DNA from: an uncultured Collinsella sp.
GTDB lineage: Bacteria; Actinomycetota; Coriobacteriia; Coriobacteriales; Coriobacteriaceae
NCBI GenBank assembly: GCA_900768435.1
Contig: CAAGCW010000009.1
Location: forward strand, 62,001 to 126,000
DNA length: 64,000 nt
Reading direction: 5' to 3'
Shown here one piece after another: positions 28,848 through 38,148 of the stretch. The notes under the pieces were generated by a model. That model saw only the letters and a program-made list of their open reading frames with translations. It ran no database searches and was not told where the DNA came from. Each line of letters begins with the position of its first letter. Within the stretch, counting starts at the first letter, position 1. Both the position numbers and the translations under genes were made by a program.

Positions 28848-29900
28848 CTAAACGAACCGTACCCCGAATCCGCGTTTGATGAACGGCAGCAGCTCCATTG
28901 CCTCGGGCGTGATATGACCCGCAACGTTCATGCGCTCGTCACCGGGAAGATCGACCCGCGCAATCTCAAGCTCGCCTTCGTAGCGCCCATAGCCGCTATT
29001 GCTCACAGCGATCGACCCCGCCTTTCGAAACAGGCCGGCACCGGCATCCGTCGGCACGGAATCCGGCTTAAGCGTCGTACGCGACTCCTGAGACCTAAAG
29101 ATGAGGGTGCTCGAATCGGGCCGGTCGTGATGAATCTGCCCACGTACATAGGCATAACCGGGCTCAAGCTCGCATTGCAAGTCCACGTATCCGGCGGAAA
29201 CTTGAGCAAACTGCGCCCAGCCCGCATCGGAAAGATCGGGGTCGCCGACCAACACAATGTCGCAATCGGCGCCATGTGCAAGCTCAAGCATGTTGAGGGC
29301 AACCTTTGACGCGCGACCGCGCTGCGCCTCGACCGTCGGCAGTCCCTCGAATACCGGCCCGCGAACGTTAGCATCACCCGGCACAAAAGCCATGATTTCG
29401 AAGCCAAGCGCCGCAAGACGAAGATTCACCCGAGCAATGTCCTCCAGAGCTAAACCGGTATAAGGCTTGGGGTAAAAATTGTGGCAGGCGGCAAAACGAG
29501 TCACATCGGCACCGGCCTCACGCCACGATGCGATTTCGTCAGAACTCACCGTCGACGCATTGACCACTATGCGAAATACACCGGACAGCTCCGCGACCCG
29601 CTGGGCGCTAAAGCCATAGTCCAAACGAAGGTATTCCAACCCCAGATCGCGCAGGTCCTCGATGCGCTCAAGCCCGAGCAAATCGCACGTGCGAGGCCCC
29701 ACATCGGCAATGAGCGCAATGCCGCGGGCGGAGAGCAGCGACAGCACATGACGGACCTTATCGGCATACGCCGCTCCCCCATCCTCGGGAATATGCAGTG
29801 AGGTGAACGCGTAGCGCGCACCCGCCGCGGCACCACGCTCAATCGTCCGCTCAATATCCTGCAAAGGGCTGGAAAGATAAATCGAAATACCCGTTTTCAC
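28848..29900 (-). CDS. mupG: MupG-like 6-phospho-N-acetylmuramidase (DUF871)
   Basis: A 350-residue TIM-barrel protein of the DUF871/MupG family. In Staphylococcus MupG splits cytoplasmic MurNAc-6P-GlcNAc, taken up by a PTS, into MurNAc-6P and GlcNAc. Typical features are the opening GISIYLSS, FTSLHIPED, LRLDYGF, the HNFYPKPYTGL strand and the C-terminal cyclophilin-like half. The GTG at 29900 follows AAAGGAG. It is the last gene of murR-murQ-murP-mupG on the minus strand, and this context makes the peptidoglycan-recycling role convincing. A strong terminator precedes its ribosome site, so it is probably expressed at a lower level than murP or by read-through. Confidence 0.88.
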   Translation of the reverse strand: MKTGISIYLSSPLQDIERTIERGAAAGARYAFTSLHIPEDGGAAYADKVRHVLSLLSARGIALIADVGPRTCDLLGLERIEDLRDLGLEYLRLDYGFSAQRVAELSGVFRIVVNASTVSSDEIASWREAGADVTRFAACHNFYPKPYTGLALEDIARVNLRLAALGFEIMAFVPGDANVRGPVFEGLPTVEAQRGRASKVALNMLELAHGADCDIVLVGDPDLSDAGWAQFAQVSAGYVDLQCELEPGYAYVRGQIHHDRPDSSTLIFRSQESRTTLKPDSVPTDAGAGLFRKAGSIAVSNSGYGRYEGELEIARVDLPGDERMNVAGHITPEAMELLPFIKRGFGVRFV

Positions 29901-29916
29901 GCTACAACGCTCCTTT

Positions 29917-29950
29917 AAAAAAGGCCGGCGGAGCAGTTAGCCCCGCCGGC
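29917..29950 (-). terminator. Intra-operon terminator between murP and mupG
   Basis: The minus-strand stem GCCGGCGG/CCGCCGGC is followed by six U residues and, directly after, the mupG ribosome site AAAGGAG. It should limit read-through from murP into mupG. Confidence 0.85.
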
Positions 29951-30017
29951 ACAACCATAGCATCAAGAAATCTGCCGCGCGCCGCGAACCCCGAGCAACA
30001 CGGCTCGCGATATCAAA

Positions 30018-31448
30018 CTATTCGCCAAAAAACTCGTTGATCTTCTGCTCGTCCACGCCAAAGAACCACGTCAGGACAAAGCCGGCGACATAGGCAAGCA
30101 GCATAGCGGCAACGTAGCCGAGCTGCTGACCAGGAACGACGATCAACAGGCCAAACAGACCGGAAACGCCCTGAGAAACCGTGCCGATGTGAAGCAGCGC
30201 CGCGAGTGCGCCGCCAAATCCGGCACCCAGGCAGGCCGTTACAAACGGACGAACGAGCGGCAGCGTAACGGCATACATCAGAGGCTCGCCCACACCGAGG
30301 ATTCCAACGGGAATGGACTCTGCGACGTACTTCTTGAGCTTGGCGTTCTTGGTCTTAAAGTACAGCGCCAAACCGGCACCGACCTGGCCGCCGCCAGCCA
30401 TCATAAGGATGGGAAGCAGGTAATTGATACCCTTGGTAGCGCCGTCGGGATCGTTGAGCATAGCGTGGATCGGCGTGAGCGCCTGATGCAGGCCGACGGA
30501 AACCAGCGGCAAGAAGCCTGCCGACAGGATATAGCCACCCAGGACGCCCAGCTTCTCGAAGATAAAGGTCAAAACGCTAAAGATGGCAGTCGTCAGCCAT
30601 GCGCCAACCGGCTGGATGACGAGCATCAGAGCAAAGGCGCCGATGATGAGCACCAGCAGCGGGGACAAAAACGTGTCGAGTGCGTTGGGCATAACCTTGC
30701 GAATCTGACGCTCCATCCAGGCAAAAAATGCGCCAGCGATAAGAGCCGCGATCATGCCGCCCGCTGCGGGGTTGTACTGCGCATTGGTGAGCGGCAGCAG
30801 AATGGCAGCGGCAGGATCGGCCGCGCCAGGCGCAAGCAGGGGCATGGCACTGTTGGCAATACACATCATGCCGGCGATGCCGCCCAGCGCAGCGGAGCCG
30901 CCAAACTCACGTGCCGCGTTATAGCCCACCAAGATGGGCAGATAGGCAAACAGGGCCCAGCCCATGGAGCGAATGCCCTGGTACCACCACTCGCCTGCAA
31001 GCGCGCCTGCCGTCGAGACGTTAATGACGTTGCAGATACCGTTGATGAGGCCAGCCGCAATGATGCCGGGAAGCAGGGCGACGAAGACATTGGAAATCTT
31101 CTTGAGGAAGGCCTGAACCGGCTTGGACTCGTACTTTGCCTTCTGCGCGGCCTTGTTTGTGGCCGCAGCGTCAACCACGCTCTCGTCGGCAACGCCTTTC
31201 GCAAGGCCGGTGAGCTTGGAGAACTCCTCGAGCACCTTATTCACCTTGCCCGGACCCAGCACGATCTGCATCGTGTCGTCCTCGACCAGGCCCATCACGC
31301 CGTCGAGTGCCTTAATGCCCTCCGCGTCGACGCTGCCCGTGTCTTTGACGGTCACGCGCAGGCGCGTCATGCACGCCGCGTTTGCCAGCACGTTGTCTTT
31401 ACCGCCCAAAAGGTCCAGCAGCTTTTGAGCCAGCTCTTTGTTCGTCAT
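30018..31448 (-). CDS. murP: PTS EIIBC transporter, MurNAc-type
   Basis: A 476-residue PTS permease of the glucose superfamily with EIIB first (phospho-acceptor Cys26 in NAACMTRLRV) and EIIC after (about ten membrane segments, GVGEPLMYAV substrate motif). It has no EIIA domain and so must borrow one, for example the EIIA(Glc)-like protein at the window's left edge. The order murR-murQ-murP-mupG indicates that it imports and phosphorylates MurNAc or the MurNAc-GlcNAc disaccharide. The ATG at 31448 has AAGGAGGAG upstream. Sequence alone could also fit another GlcNAc or beta-glucoside carrier; the context decides. Confidence 0.88.
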   Translation of the reverse strand: MTNKELAQKLLDLLGGKDNVLANAACMTRLRVTVKDTGSVDAEGIKALDGVMGLVEDDTMQIVLGPGKVNKVLEEFSKLTGLAKGVADESVVDAAATNKAAQKAKYESKPVQAFLKKISNVFVALLPGIIAAGLINGICNVINVSTAGALAGEWWYQGIRSMGWALFAYLPILVGYNAAREFGGSAALGGIAGMMCIANSAMPLLAPGAADPAAAILLPLTNAQYNPAAGGMIAALIAGAFFAWMERQIRKVMPNALDTFLSPLLVLIIGAFALMLVIQPVGAWLTTAIFSVLTFIFEKLGVLGGYILSAGFLPLVSVGLHQALTPIHAMLNDPDGATKGINYLLPILMMAGGGQVGAGLALYFKTKNAKLKKYVAESIPVGILGVGEPLMYAVTLPLVRPFVTACLGAGFGGALAALLHIGTVSQGVSGLFGLLIVVPGQQLGYVAAMLLAYVAGFVLTWFFGVDEQKINEFFGE

Positions 31449-31505
31449 AACTCCTCCTTGTATTGGGTATCTCATCTGGATGTCATATCAGCTCACGCCG
31501 CGCAC

Positions 31506-32429
<924 letters not shown>

Positions 32430-32439
32430 TTCTTTCACC

Positions 32440-33291
32440 TCATCTTTCCTGTTTCTCGATGTAGTTTTGCTTAATGACATGCGTCGCCCGTTCGTAGTCG
32501 CTGGCAACGTAAGCAGCGTACAGGGCATCGACAACCATAAGCTGGGCCATACGCGAAGCCATGGCACCGCTGCGGACCAAGGGTTCACTCGCAGCGACGC
32601 CGAGCACGGCATCGGCCATGGTGGCAAGCTTGGATGATCCATCTACTTTGGTCACGGCCACAACGGGACAGTTGTGACGTTGGGCCTCGGCGGTGCAGTC
32701 CAGCACCTCTTGCGTCAAGCCCGAGTAGCTAAAGGCGATTGCCATATCGCCCTCATGCATGTTCTTGGCACACAAGAGCTGATCATGCCAGTCGTCGTAC
32801 AGATGGCACTCTTTGTCGACACGCATGAGCTTTTGCGCCAGATCGTGCGCGACCAAACGAGAGGCACCGATACCGAACAGATTGACCGCGCGTGCCCGCT
32901 TAAGATGGGCCGCGCATCGCTCCAAGACGGTGTAATCGAGCGTTCGCGCCGTCGCTTCGATCGTGCGCACGTTGCTTTTCATCACCTTCCCCACGATACG
33001 TTCGACGCTGTCATCCATGGAGATGTCCTCGAGGGCAACGTCTTTCTTGTCACCCAAGAGCGCCAGCTCGGCAATCAGTTCGCGCTGGAACTCCTTGTAG
33101 CCCGCAAAACCCAAGCGCTTGCAAAAGCGCAAAATGCTCGAGGGCGAGGAGAACGTGGCATCGGCAAGACCGCGGACGGACAGCCCGACCACCTCGTGCG
33201 GATGAGCGCTTACATATGCGATGACATTGCGTTCCGCCGGGCTCGCGCTGAGCTCACGCTCGCGAAGCCGCAAAAGCAATCCGTTTGCCAT
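32440..33291 (-). CDS. murR: RpiR-family transcriptional regulator (MurR-like)
   Basis: A 283-residue regulator with an N-terminal RpiR helix-turn-helix (about 1-75; SVRGLADATFSSPSSILRFCKRLGFAGYKEF) and a C-terminal SIS domain (about 120-255; LFGIGASRLVAHDLAQKL) that binds a phosphosugar, here presumably MurNAc-6P. It heads the MurNAc operon and likely controls it. The ATG at 33291 lies eight bases after GGAGG; a GTG at 33300 in the same frame overlaps the ribosome site and is less likely. The stop codon is ten bases before murQ. Confidence 0.92.
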   Translation of the reverse strand: MANGLLLRLRERELSASPAERNVIAYVSAHPHEVVGLSVRGLADATFSSPSSILRFCKRLGFAGYKEFQRELIAELALLGDKKDVALEDISMDDSVERIVGKVMKSNVRTIEATARTLDYTVLERCAAHLKRARAVNLFGIGASRLVAHDLAQKLMRVDKECHLYDDWHDQLLCAKNMHEGDMAIAFSYSGLTQEVLDCTAEAQRHNCPVVAVTKVDGSSKLATMADAVLGVAASEPLVRSGAMASRMAQLMVVDALYAAYVASDYERATHVIKQNYIEKQER

Positions 33292-33390
33292 CTCAAACAC
33301 CTCCGTTGAGAAGAATTAAAGACCAACGAACGATTCGTACCGGATATAAACAGCTTTTACGGTACATTGTGCCGCATCGTGGCGCACAAA

Positions 33391-33414
33391 GGGCGAGCGT
33401 TCTACCGCTCGCCC
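33391..33414 (-). terminator. Terminator of the VanZ-like gene
   Basis: The minus-strand stem GGGCGAGCG/CGCTCGCCC with a 6-base loop, followed by UUUGU, 81 bases after the VanZ-like stop codon. Confidence 0.8.
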
Positions 33415-33495
33415 CTCAAATCCGACCGCTCGGAAATACGCGCGACACAAAATAATTCAACAAGATCGCATTATCAAAAACGGGCTTGTTACCGG

Positions 33496-34077
33496 CTAGC
33501 GCCTCGCATGGGCGCCGATCGGCCGAGTCGCATGGCGCACCAACACCGCTGCCAGCAATACCAACAGCATCGCGGTAACATAGCCCGCAGCATCGAATCC
33601 TAAATCGATAACGTCGAAATGCCTGCCGGGAACAAAGATCTTATGTACCTGATCGCCAACGGAGCAGACGGCGCAAAAGAGCAACACGGGCACGCAACGG
33701 GAGCATACGCTCCACGGACGCCTGGAAAAGCAAACCACGACCACCGAGGCGAACAATCCGACGAAGAAAAACTCTACGGTATGGGCAACGCGACGGACGT
33801 TCGTGCCCACCCACATGCGAATGGAAGCAAGTCGGCCAGACCGGACATTCGAAGCAGCCGAATCGGTGCCCCCGGTCATTCCGTACTCCGCCTGAGCTTC
33901 ACCCGTGGCATCGACAGCCTGAACGCCCGTAGCCTGGCCCTCCACCACACGCGCGGTGGACTCGCTCAGCAACGACGTCTCCACCGCATTTTGCTCCGTC
34001 AGCACCCAGATGCCCGCCAGCGTTGCAGTAAACAGAACGATCGCGGTCCATCCGATTATTTGTTTTACGCGCGCCAA
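33496..34077 (-). CDS. VanZ-like membrane protein
   Basis: A 193-residue membrane protein of the VanZ-like family. An N-terminal hydrophobic anchor (IIGWTAIVLFTATLAGIWVL) is followed by an extracytoplasmic Ser/Thr/Gly-rich loop of about 75 residues and three further membrane segments. The VanZ core is VEFFFVGLFASV and GDQVHKIFVPGRHFDVIDLGFDAAGY, with the conserved Asp/Gln, Pro-Gly-Arg and Asp positions. VanZ gives low teicoplanin resistance by an unclear route; most chromosomal homologues have no known function. I use the TTG at 34077 because AAGGAGG lies seven bases upstream; an ATG at 34119 would place that ribosome site inside the gene. Confidence 0.82.
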   Translation of the reverse strand: MARVKQIIGWTAIVLFTATLAGIWVLTEQNAVETSLLSESTARVVEGQATGVQAVDATGEAQAEYGMTGGTDSAASNVRSGRLASIRMWVGTNVRRVAHTVEFFFVGLFASVVVVCFSRRPWSVCSRCVPVLLFCAVCSVGDQVHKIFVPGRHFDVIDLGFDAAGYVTAMLLVLLAAVLVRHATRPIGAHARR

Positions 34078-34181
34078 GGGCCTACCTCCTTTTTTGAATA
34101 TCAGCGAGTGTAGCCCCAAATGACATCGTCACCGTATCAAAATTTGAATCGCAACAGGAAGCGCCAAAGCGACGCAAACCC

Positions 34182-34787
34182 CTACCCCGCCTCGCGCATC
34201 CAGCGATCGAACGTCCCCACGCACACGCCCAGGCACTTTGCCGCCTGGCTGCGGGTAATATCGCCCGCCTCATAGCTATCGCGCACCAGCTCAAACTGAG
34301 GAGGGCACGGCTTGCGAGGTCGACCGAAACGGACCCCTCGCGCCCGCGCCGCCGCAATCCCCTCCGCCTGGCGCCGATGAATATTCTCGCGCTCCACCTG
34401 CGCCACGTAGCTCAGCAGTTGTAGCACAATATCGGCAATCAGGGTATTAGTCACATCCGGCGCGCCGCTGGCCCTGGCGCGCGTGTCAAGCAATGGCATG
34501 TCCAACACCACAATGGCAACCCCGAGCTCCTTGGTAATGCGTCGCCATTCCTCAAGAATCTCGGAGTAATTACGGCCAAGTCGGTCGATAGAAAGCACCA
34601 CCAGCACGTCCCCGTCTCCCAGGATGTGCAGCAGCTCGCGATACCGCGGGCGATCGAAGTCCTTGCCGCTCGCATGGTCAGCATAAATATTCGCCGAGCC
34701 CACGCCATAGGCGCCCAGCGCATCCAGCTGCCGATTAAGATTCTGATCGCGCGAACTCACCCGCGCATAACCATACACCGTCGCCAT
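34182..34787 (-). CDS. Serine recombinase (resolvase/invertase family)
   Basis: A 201-residue small serine recombinase. YGYARVSSRDQN holds the nucleophile Ser11 and Arg8; LVVLSIDRLGRN carries the second active-site arginine cluster; VAQVERENIHRRQAEGI is the E-helix; and RGVRFGRPRK leads into a C-terminal helix-turn-helix (ITRSQAAKCLGVCVGTFDRWM). The protein appears intact. No transposon partner, inverted gene or phage gene lies nearby, so it may resolve or invert a site elsewhere or be a domesticated remnant. Twenty bases upstream of its start is a palindromic element (34807-34846) that could be its binding site; a second copy of that element is at 46984-47020. The ribosome site is weak (GGGGATGAG overlapping the start). 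Confidence 0.87.
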   Translation of the reverse strand: MATVYGYARVSSRDQNLNRQLDALGAYGVGSANIYADHASGKDFDRPRYRELLHILGDGDVLVVLSIDRLGRNYSEILEEWRRITKELGVAIVVLDMPLLDTRARASGAPDVTNTLIADIVLQLLSYVAQVERENIHRRQAEGIAAARARGVRFGRPRKPCPPQFELVRDSYEAGDITRSQAAKCLGVCVGTFDRWMREAG

Positions 34788-34806
34788 CTCATCCCCGCTT
34801 TCTTGT

Positions 34807-34846
34807 AAACCTGCCAAAAAGGGACAGGTTTATTTTGGTAGGTTTT
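34807..34846. repeat. AACCTGCC/AGGTTT palindromic element, copy 1
   Basis: AAACCTGCC at 34807-34815 pairs with GGTAGGTTT at 34838-34846, enclosing GGGACAGGTTTATTTT. It shares the GACAGGTTTATTTTGG core with the element at 46984-47020 and the GGGAC module with other repeats of the window. It lies just upstream of the serine recombinase start. Confidence 0.75.
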
Positions 34847-34901
34847 ACCTCTCGAATAGCAGGTAAGCGAGCGGACGGCAAGGTAGCTATGATCCAAATG
34901 C

Positions 34902-34929
34902 GGAGGGCGGCCCCGAAAGACCGCCCTCC
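34902..34929 (-). terminator. Hairpin after RNase R gene
   Basis: A perfect nine-base stem GGAGGGCGG/CCGCCCTCC with a ten-base loop, 27 bases after the rnr stop. The U tract is weak (GCAUUUGG), so it may act partly as a 3' stabiliser. Confidence 0.65.
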
Positions 34930-34956
34930 GCTCTCCCGCCATGAGTCGAGATTTGG

Positions 34957-37092
34957 CTAATGGATAAGCTTAAAGTCCAAGTGCCCACGCGTGGTATTGA
35001 CGCGCGAGACCTCGATAATCACGCGCTGGCCCAGTTCATAGCGAGTCCCCGTGTCGGCGCCCGTCAGCGTAAGCGCATCCTCGTCGAACTCGAACCACTC
35101 GTTGCCCAGACTCTTGATCGAAACCAAGCCTTCGACCTGCGTCAGGTCCAAGCGCACAAAGAGGCCCATGCTGCTGACCCATGAGACCGTTCCGGCATAG
35201 CGCTCGCCCAGGCGATCCTCATAGTACTGGGCAATCTTGATCTTTTGCGTCGCATGGCTGGCGGCATCGGCCGCACGCTCCGCATCGCTGCACGCACGGC
35301 AAATCTGCGGCAGAATGCGCGGCAGCGACTCGCGCCCCTTGCCGATCAGCCGCGGCGTACGGACCAAGGCGTCCTTGCCGCCGAGCTGCTCATAGGCCAA
35401 CTGCAGTTTGAGCACGCGGTGCACCACCAGATCGGGGTAGCGACGGATGGGACTCGTAAAGTGGCAGTAGCACGGCGCGGCGAGCGCAAAGTGGCCCTCG
35501 TTGCGCGGCTTGTACAGCGCGCGCTGCATGCTGCGCAGAAGCAGCGTGTTGACGAGCGGTGCGTTTGCCGTACCGGCGGCAGCATCAACTGCAGCCTGCA
35601 GCTCATCGGGACTCCCCAGGGCAATACCGGCAGCACGGCGATCGTCGATGATGCCCAGCTGCGCCAGCGCAACGGCGGCACCGTGCAGGCTATCGGGGCT
35701 CGGATCCTCATGCACGCGATAGCAGGCCTCGATATCACGGTCTGCCAGCCACTCTGCAACGCACTCGTTGGCGAGCAGCATGGCTTCCTCGATAAGCGAC
35801 GTGGCACACGAACGCTCGCGCGCCACAATCTGCACGGGTACTCCGTCCTCATCCAACAGCGCACGGATCTCGGCCGTATCAAAGTCGACCGAACCGCGCG
35901 CGCGACGAATACGACGGCGAAGCTCGGCGAGTTCGTTGGCGGCTACGAGGAAATCCTCCAAGTCGACGTTATAGCCGCGGGCGGCCTTCTCGCACGCAAG
36001 ACCGCGCTCAAGCGCCTCCTCGCGCGAGGCCTCAGCAGCCGCAACATCCTCGGCCGCACCCTCCAGCACCCCATACTCCACCGCGCCGGCACGCACCAGC
36101 AGCGCCTCGGCGCCGTCATAGTCCATACGCACACGCGAGCGAATCACGCTGGGGTACGGATCGTAATGCCGCACGCGACCCTGCGCATCGAGCTCAATGT
36201 CAACGGTAAACGCAAGACGGTCCTCGTCGGGGCGAAGCGAACACAGGTCACAGGACAGGCGTTCGGGCAGCATGGGAAGCACGCGATCGGCCAGATACAC
36301 CGATGTCGTACGATGGCGAGCCTCAAGATCGATATGCCCGTCCCAAGCCACATAGTGTGAAACGTCGGCGATATGCACACCCAGCTTGTAGCCACCCTCG
36401 GGCGTGCGCTCCAGCGAAATGGCATCGTCAAAGTCACGCGCGTCGACCGGGTCGATCGTGATGACAAAGCGGTCGCGCAGATCGCGGCGGAGCGGGTCCT
36501 TAAGCGCCGCGGACACATCGAGCGAAAGCCCCTCGGCCTCGTCCAGCGCGGCCTCGGGATAGCTATCGGTATAGCCGTAACGCGCCATCACATACTGAAC
36601 GCCCAAATCGGGCGCGTCATCTCCGCCAATGCGGCGCTCGATCGTCACGGTGCCCGATTCCAGGCGCGTCGGGTAGGTCAAAATGCGCGCGACAACGGCA
36701 TCACCCGGGTGGACGCCCAGGCGATCCGCCGAGGTATCCTCGGGCAGAATGAAGAAGTCGGCCTTCAGGCGCGAATCGAGCGGCTCGATCACACCGAGCG
36801 GGCCGGCGGTCTGGTACGTACCCACCACGCTTATGGCTGCGCGCTCAACCACGCCTTCGATCACGGCGCGCCGCTCACCGTGCGGGCTGTTCTTAATGCT
36901 CACGGCAACGGTATCGCCATCCATGATCTCGCGCTTACCGCGGCCCATGACCTTGTAGTCGCCGCTCTCGGTTATGACATAGGCGCCATGCTCATGGAGC
37001 TGCACGCGCCCGGTCAGGCTCGGACGGCGTTCGCTGCGCACCGGCCCGCGCTTATTGCGAGCTCCACGCTTATGCTTGTTATTGCGCCCCAT
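34957..37092 (-). CDS. rnr: Ribonuclease R family 3'-5' exoribonuclease
   Basis: A 711-residue RNB-family exonuclease that degrades structured RNA from the 3' end. A basic N-terminal tail (RNNKHKRGARNKRG) precedes the cold-shock domains; the RNB catalytic core starts at DPVDARDFDDAIS with the metal-binding aspartates and includes HIADVSHYV and the late FTSPIRRYPDLVVHR motif. An S1 domain near the C-terminus (YAGTVSWVSSMGLFVRLD) contacts RNA. It lacks the long Lys-rich C-terminal tail of E. coli RNase R. It is a single gene on the minus strand. SmpB, the known partner of RNase R in trans-translation, is also in this window, but not adjacent. Confidence 0.93.
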   Translation of the reverse strand: MGRNNKHKRGARNKRGPVRSERRPSLTGRVQLHEHGAYVITESGDYKVMGRGKREIMDGDTVAVSIKNSPHGERRAVIEGVVERAAISVVGTYQTAGPLGVIEPLDSRLKADFFILPEDTSADRLGVHPGDAVVARILTYPTRLESGTVTIERRIGGDDAPDLGVQYVMARYGYTDSYPEAALDEAEGLSLDVSAALKDPLRRDLRDRFVITIDPVDARDFDDAISLERTPEGGYKLGVHIADVSHYVAWDGHIDLEARHRTTSVYLADRVLPMLPERLSCDLCSLRPDEDRLAFTVDIELDAQGRVRHYDPYPSVIRSRVRMDYDGAEALLVRAGAVEYGVLEGAAEDVAAAEASREEALERGLACEKAARGYNVDLEDFLVAANELAELRRRIRRARGSVDFDTAEIRALLDEDGVPVQIVARERSCATSLIEEAMLLANECVAEWLADRDIEACYRVHEDPSPDSLHGAAVALAQLGIIDDRRAAGIALGSPDELQAAVDAAAGTANAPLVNTLLLRSMQRALYKPRNEGHFALAAPCYCHFTSPIRRYPDLVVHRVLKLQLAYEQLGGKDALVRTPRLIGKGRESLPRILPQICRACSDAERAADAASHATQKIKIAQYYEDRLGERYAGTVSWVSSMGLFVRLDLTQVEGLVSIKSLGNEWFEFDEDALTLTGADTGTRYELGQRVIIEVSRVNTTRGHLDFKLIH

Positions 37093-37173
37093 GGCGCCTC
37101 CTAACTATCGATTGCGAACTCCAAAGAGTCTACCCAAATGATCCGTTTTCCTGCCGTCCCCTAGGGATCAAAA

Positions 37174-37203
37174 AACGGGCCGCCCCATAAGAGACGACCC
37201 GTT
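37174..37203 (-). terminator. Terminator of the ftsEX operon
   Basis: On the minus strand AACGGGTCGTC pairs imperfectly with GGCGGCCCGTT and runs into six U residues, 25 bases after the ftsX stop codon. Confidence 0.85.
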
Positions 37204-37227
37204 GGAAGGGATGAATTCCAGGCATGC

Positions 37228-38148
37228 CTACACGCGCAGGTAGCGGCGCATGGCGATGGCAGAACCAAAGAGACCGATAATCACGCCGACCAGAATCAGC
37301 GCAGCATAGGTCACCAGGTAGTACTGCATCGGCAGGGCAAACGACATCCAGCCGATGCTCTCCTGCAAACGCGGAATCATCAGATTGCGCAGCAGCTCCA
37401 GAACGCCGATGGAAAGCAGCGAGCCCAAAATGGCCTGCAGTACGCCCTCGGTGATAAACGGGCCGCGAATGAAGCCGTTGCTGGCGCCGACCAGACGCAT
37501 AATCGCAATCTCACGACGACGCGCCGTGATGGACAGGCGAATCGTGTTGTTGATGAAGATGAATGCGATAAAGGTCAAAAGGCCAACGAGCACCACGGCG
37601 GCGATGCGGATGTAGTTGGTCACCTGGAACAGGCGGCTCACTTCCTCCTGGCCGTACAGCACGCTCGCGTTGACGTCGCCGTCATCCGCGATCTTCTGGA
37701 AGTCGGCGTTCTTCTTGAGCTTCTGGGCCGTGCTCTCGACCTTGGACGGATCGTCCATCTCAATTGCAAACGAAGCCGGCAGCGGGTTCTGGCCATCGAG
37801 CGCGCTCATGGTGGCGTCGGCGTTGCCCGACATCTTGCTCGTATACTCGGCCAGCGCGTCGTCCTTGTCCTTATAGGTCACGGACTTGACGTTATTCCAC
37901 GTCTTAAGCTCGGCCTCAAAAGCCTGAACATCGGCCTGATCGGCGTCATCGCTAATGAACGCGTTGATGACAACCTGATCCTCGACGGTGCCGATCACGG
38001 AGTTCAGCATCGCGGAGCCCATGATGAACAGGCCGATGATAAACAGCGAAAGGAAGATCGTGATGACGGCGCCGAGCGAGGTAGTCCAGTTACGGAAGAA
38101 GTGGCTGATTGCCTCTTTGAAGGAGTAGCCCACGTTAGTTGGTGCCAT
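37228..38148 (-). CDS. ftsX: Cell division ABC transporter subunit FtsX
   Basis: A 306-residue membrane partner of FtsE, which with it controls peptidoglycan hydrolases at the septum. The topology is typical: TM1 at about 27-49, a large extracytoplasmic domain, then three membrane segments near the C-terminus (VVLVGLLTFIAFIFINNTIRL, the LQAILGSLLSIGVLELL region, LVTYAALILVGVIIGLFGSAI). The intracellular RRREIAIMRLVGAS loop is the FtsX signature. Its start overlaps the ftsE stop by 14 bases, indicating translational coupling. The length is usual for Actinobacteria. Confidence 0.95.
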   Translation of the reverse strand: MAPTNVGYSFKEAISHFFRNWTTSLGAVITIFLSLFIIGLFIMGSAMLNSVIGTVEDQVVINAFISDDADQADVQAFEAELKTWNNVKSVTYKDKDDALAEYTSKMSGNADATMSALDGQNPLPASFAIEMDDPSKVESTAQKLKKNADFQKIADDGDVNASVLYGQEEVSRLFQVTNYIRIAAVVLVGLLTFIAFIFINNTIRLSITARRREIAIMRLVGASNGFIRGPFITEGVLQAILGSLLSIGVLELLRNLMIPRLQESIGWMSFALPMQYYLVTYAALILVGVIIGLFGSAIAMRRYLRV

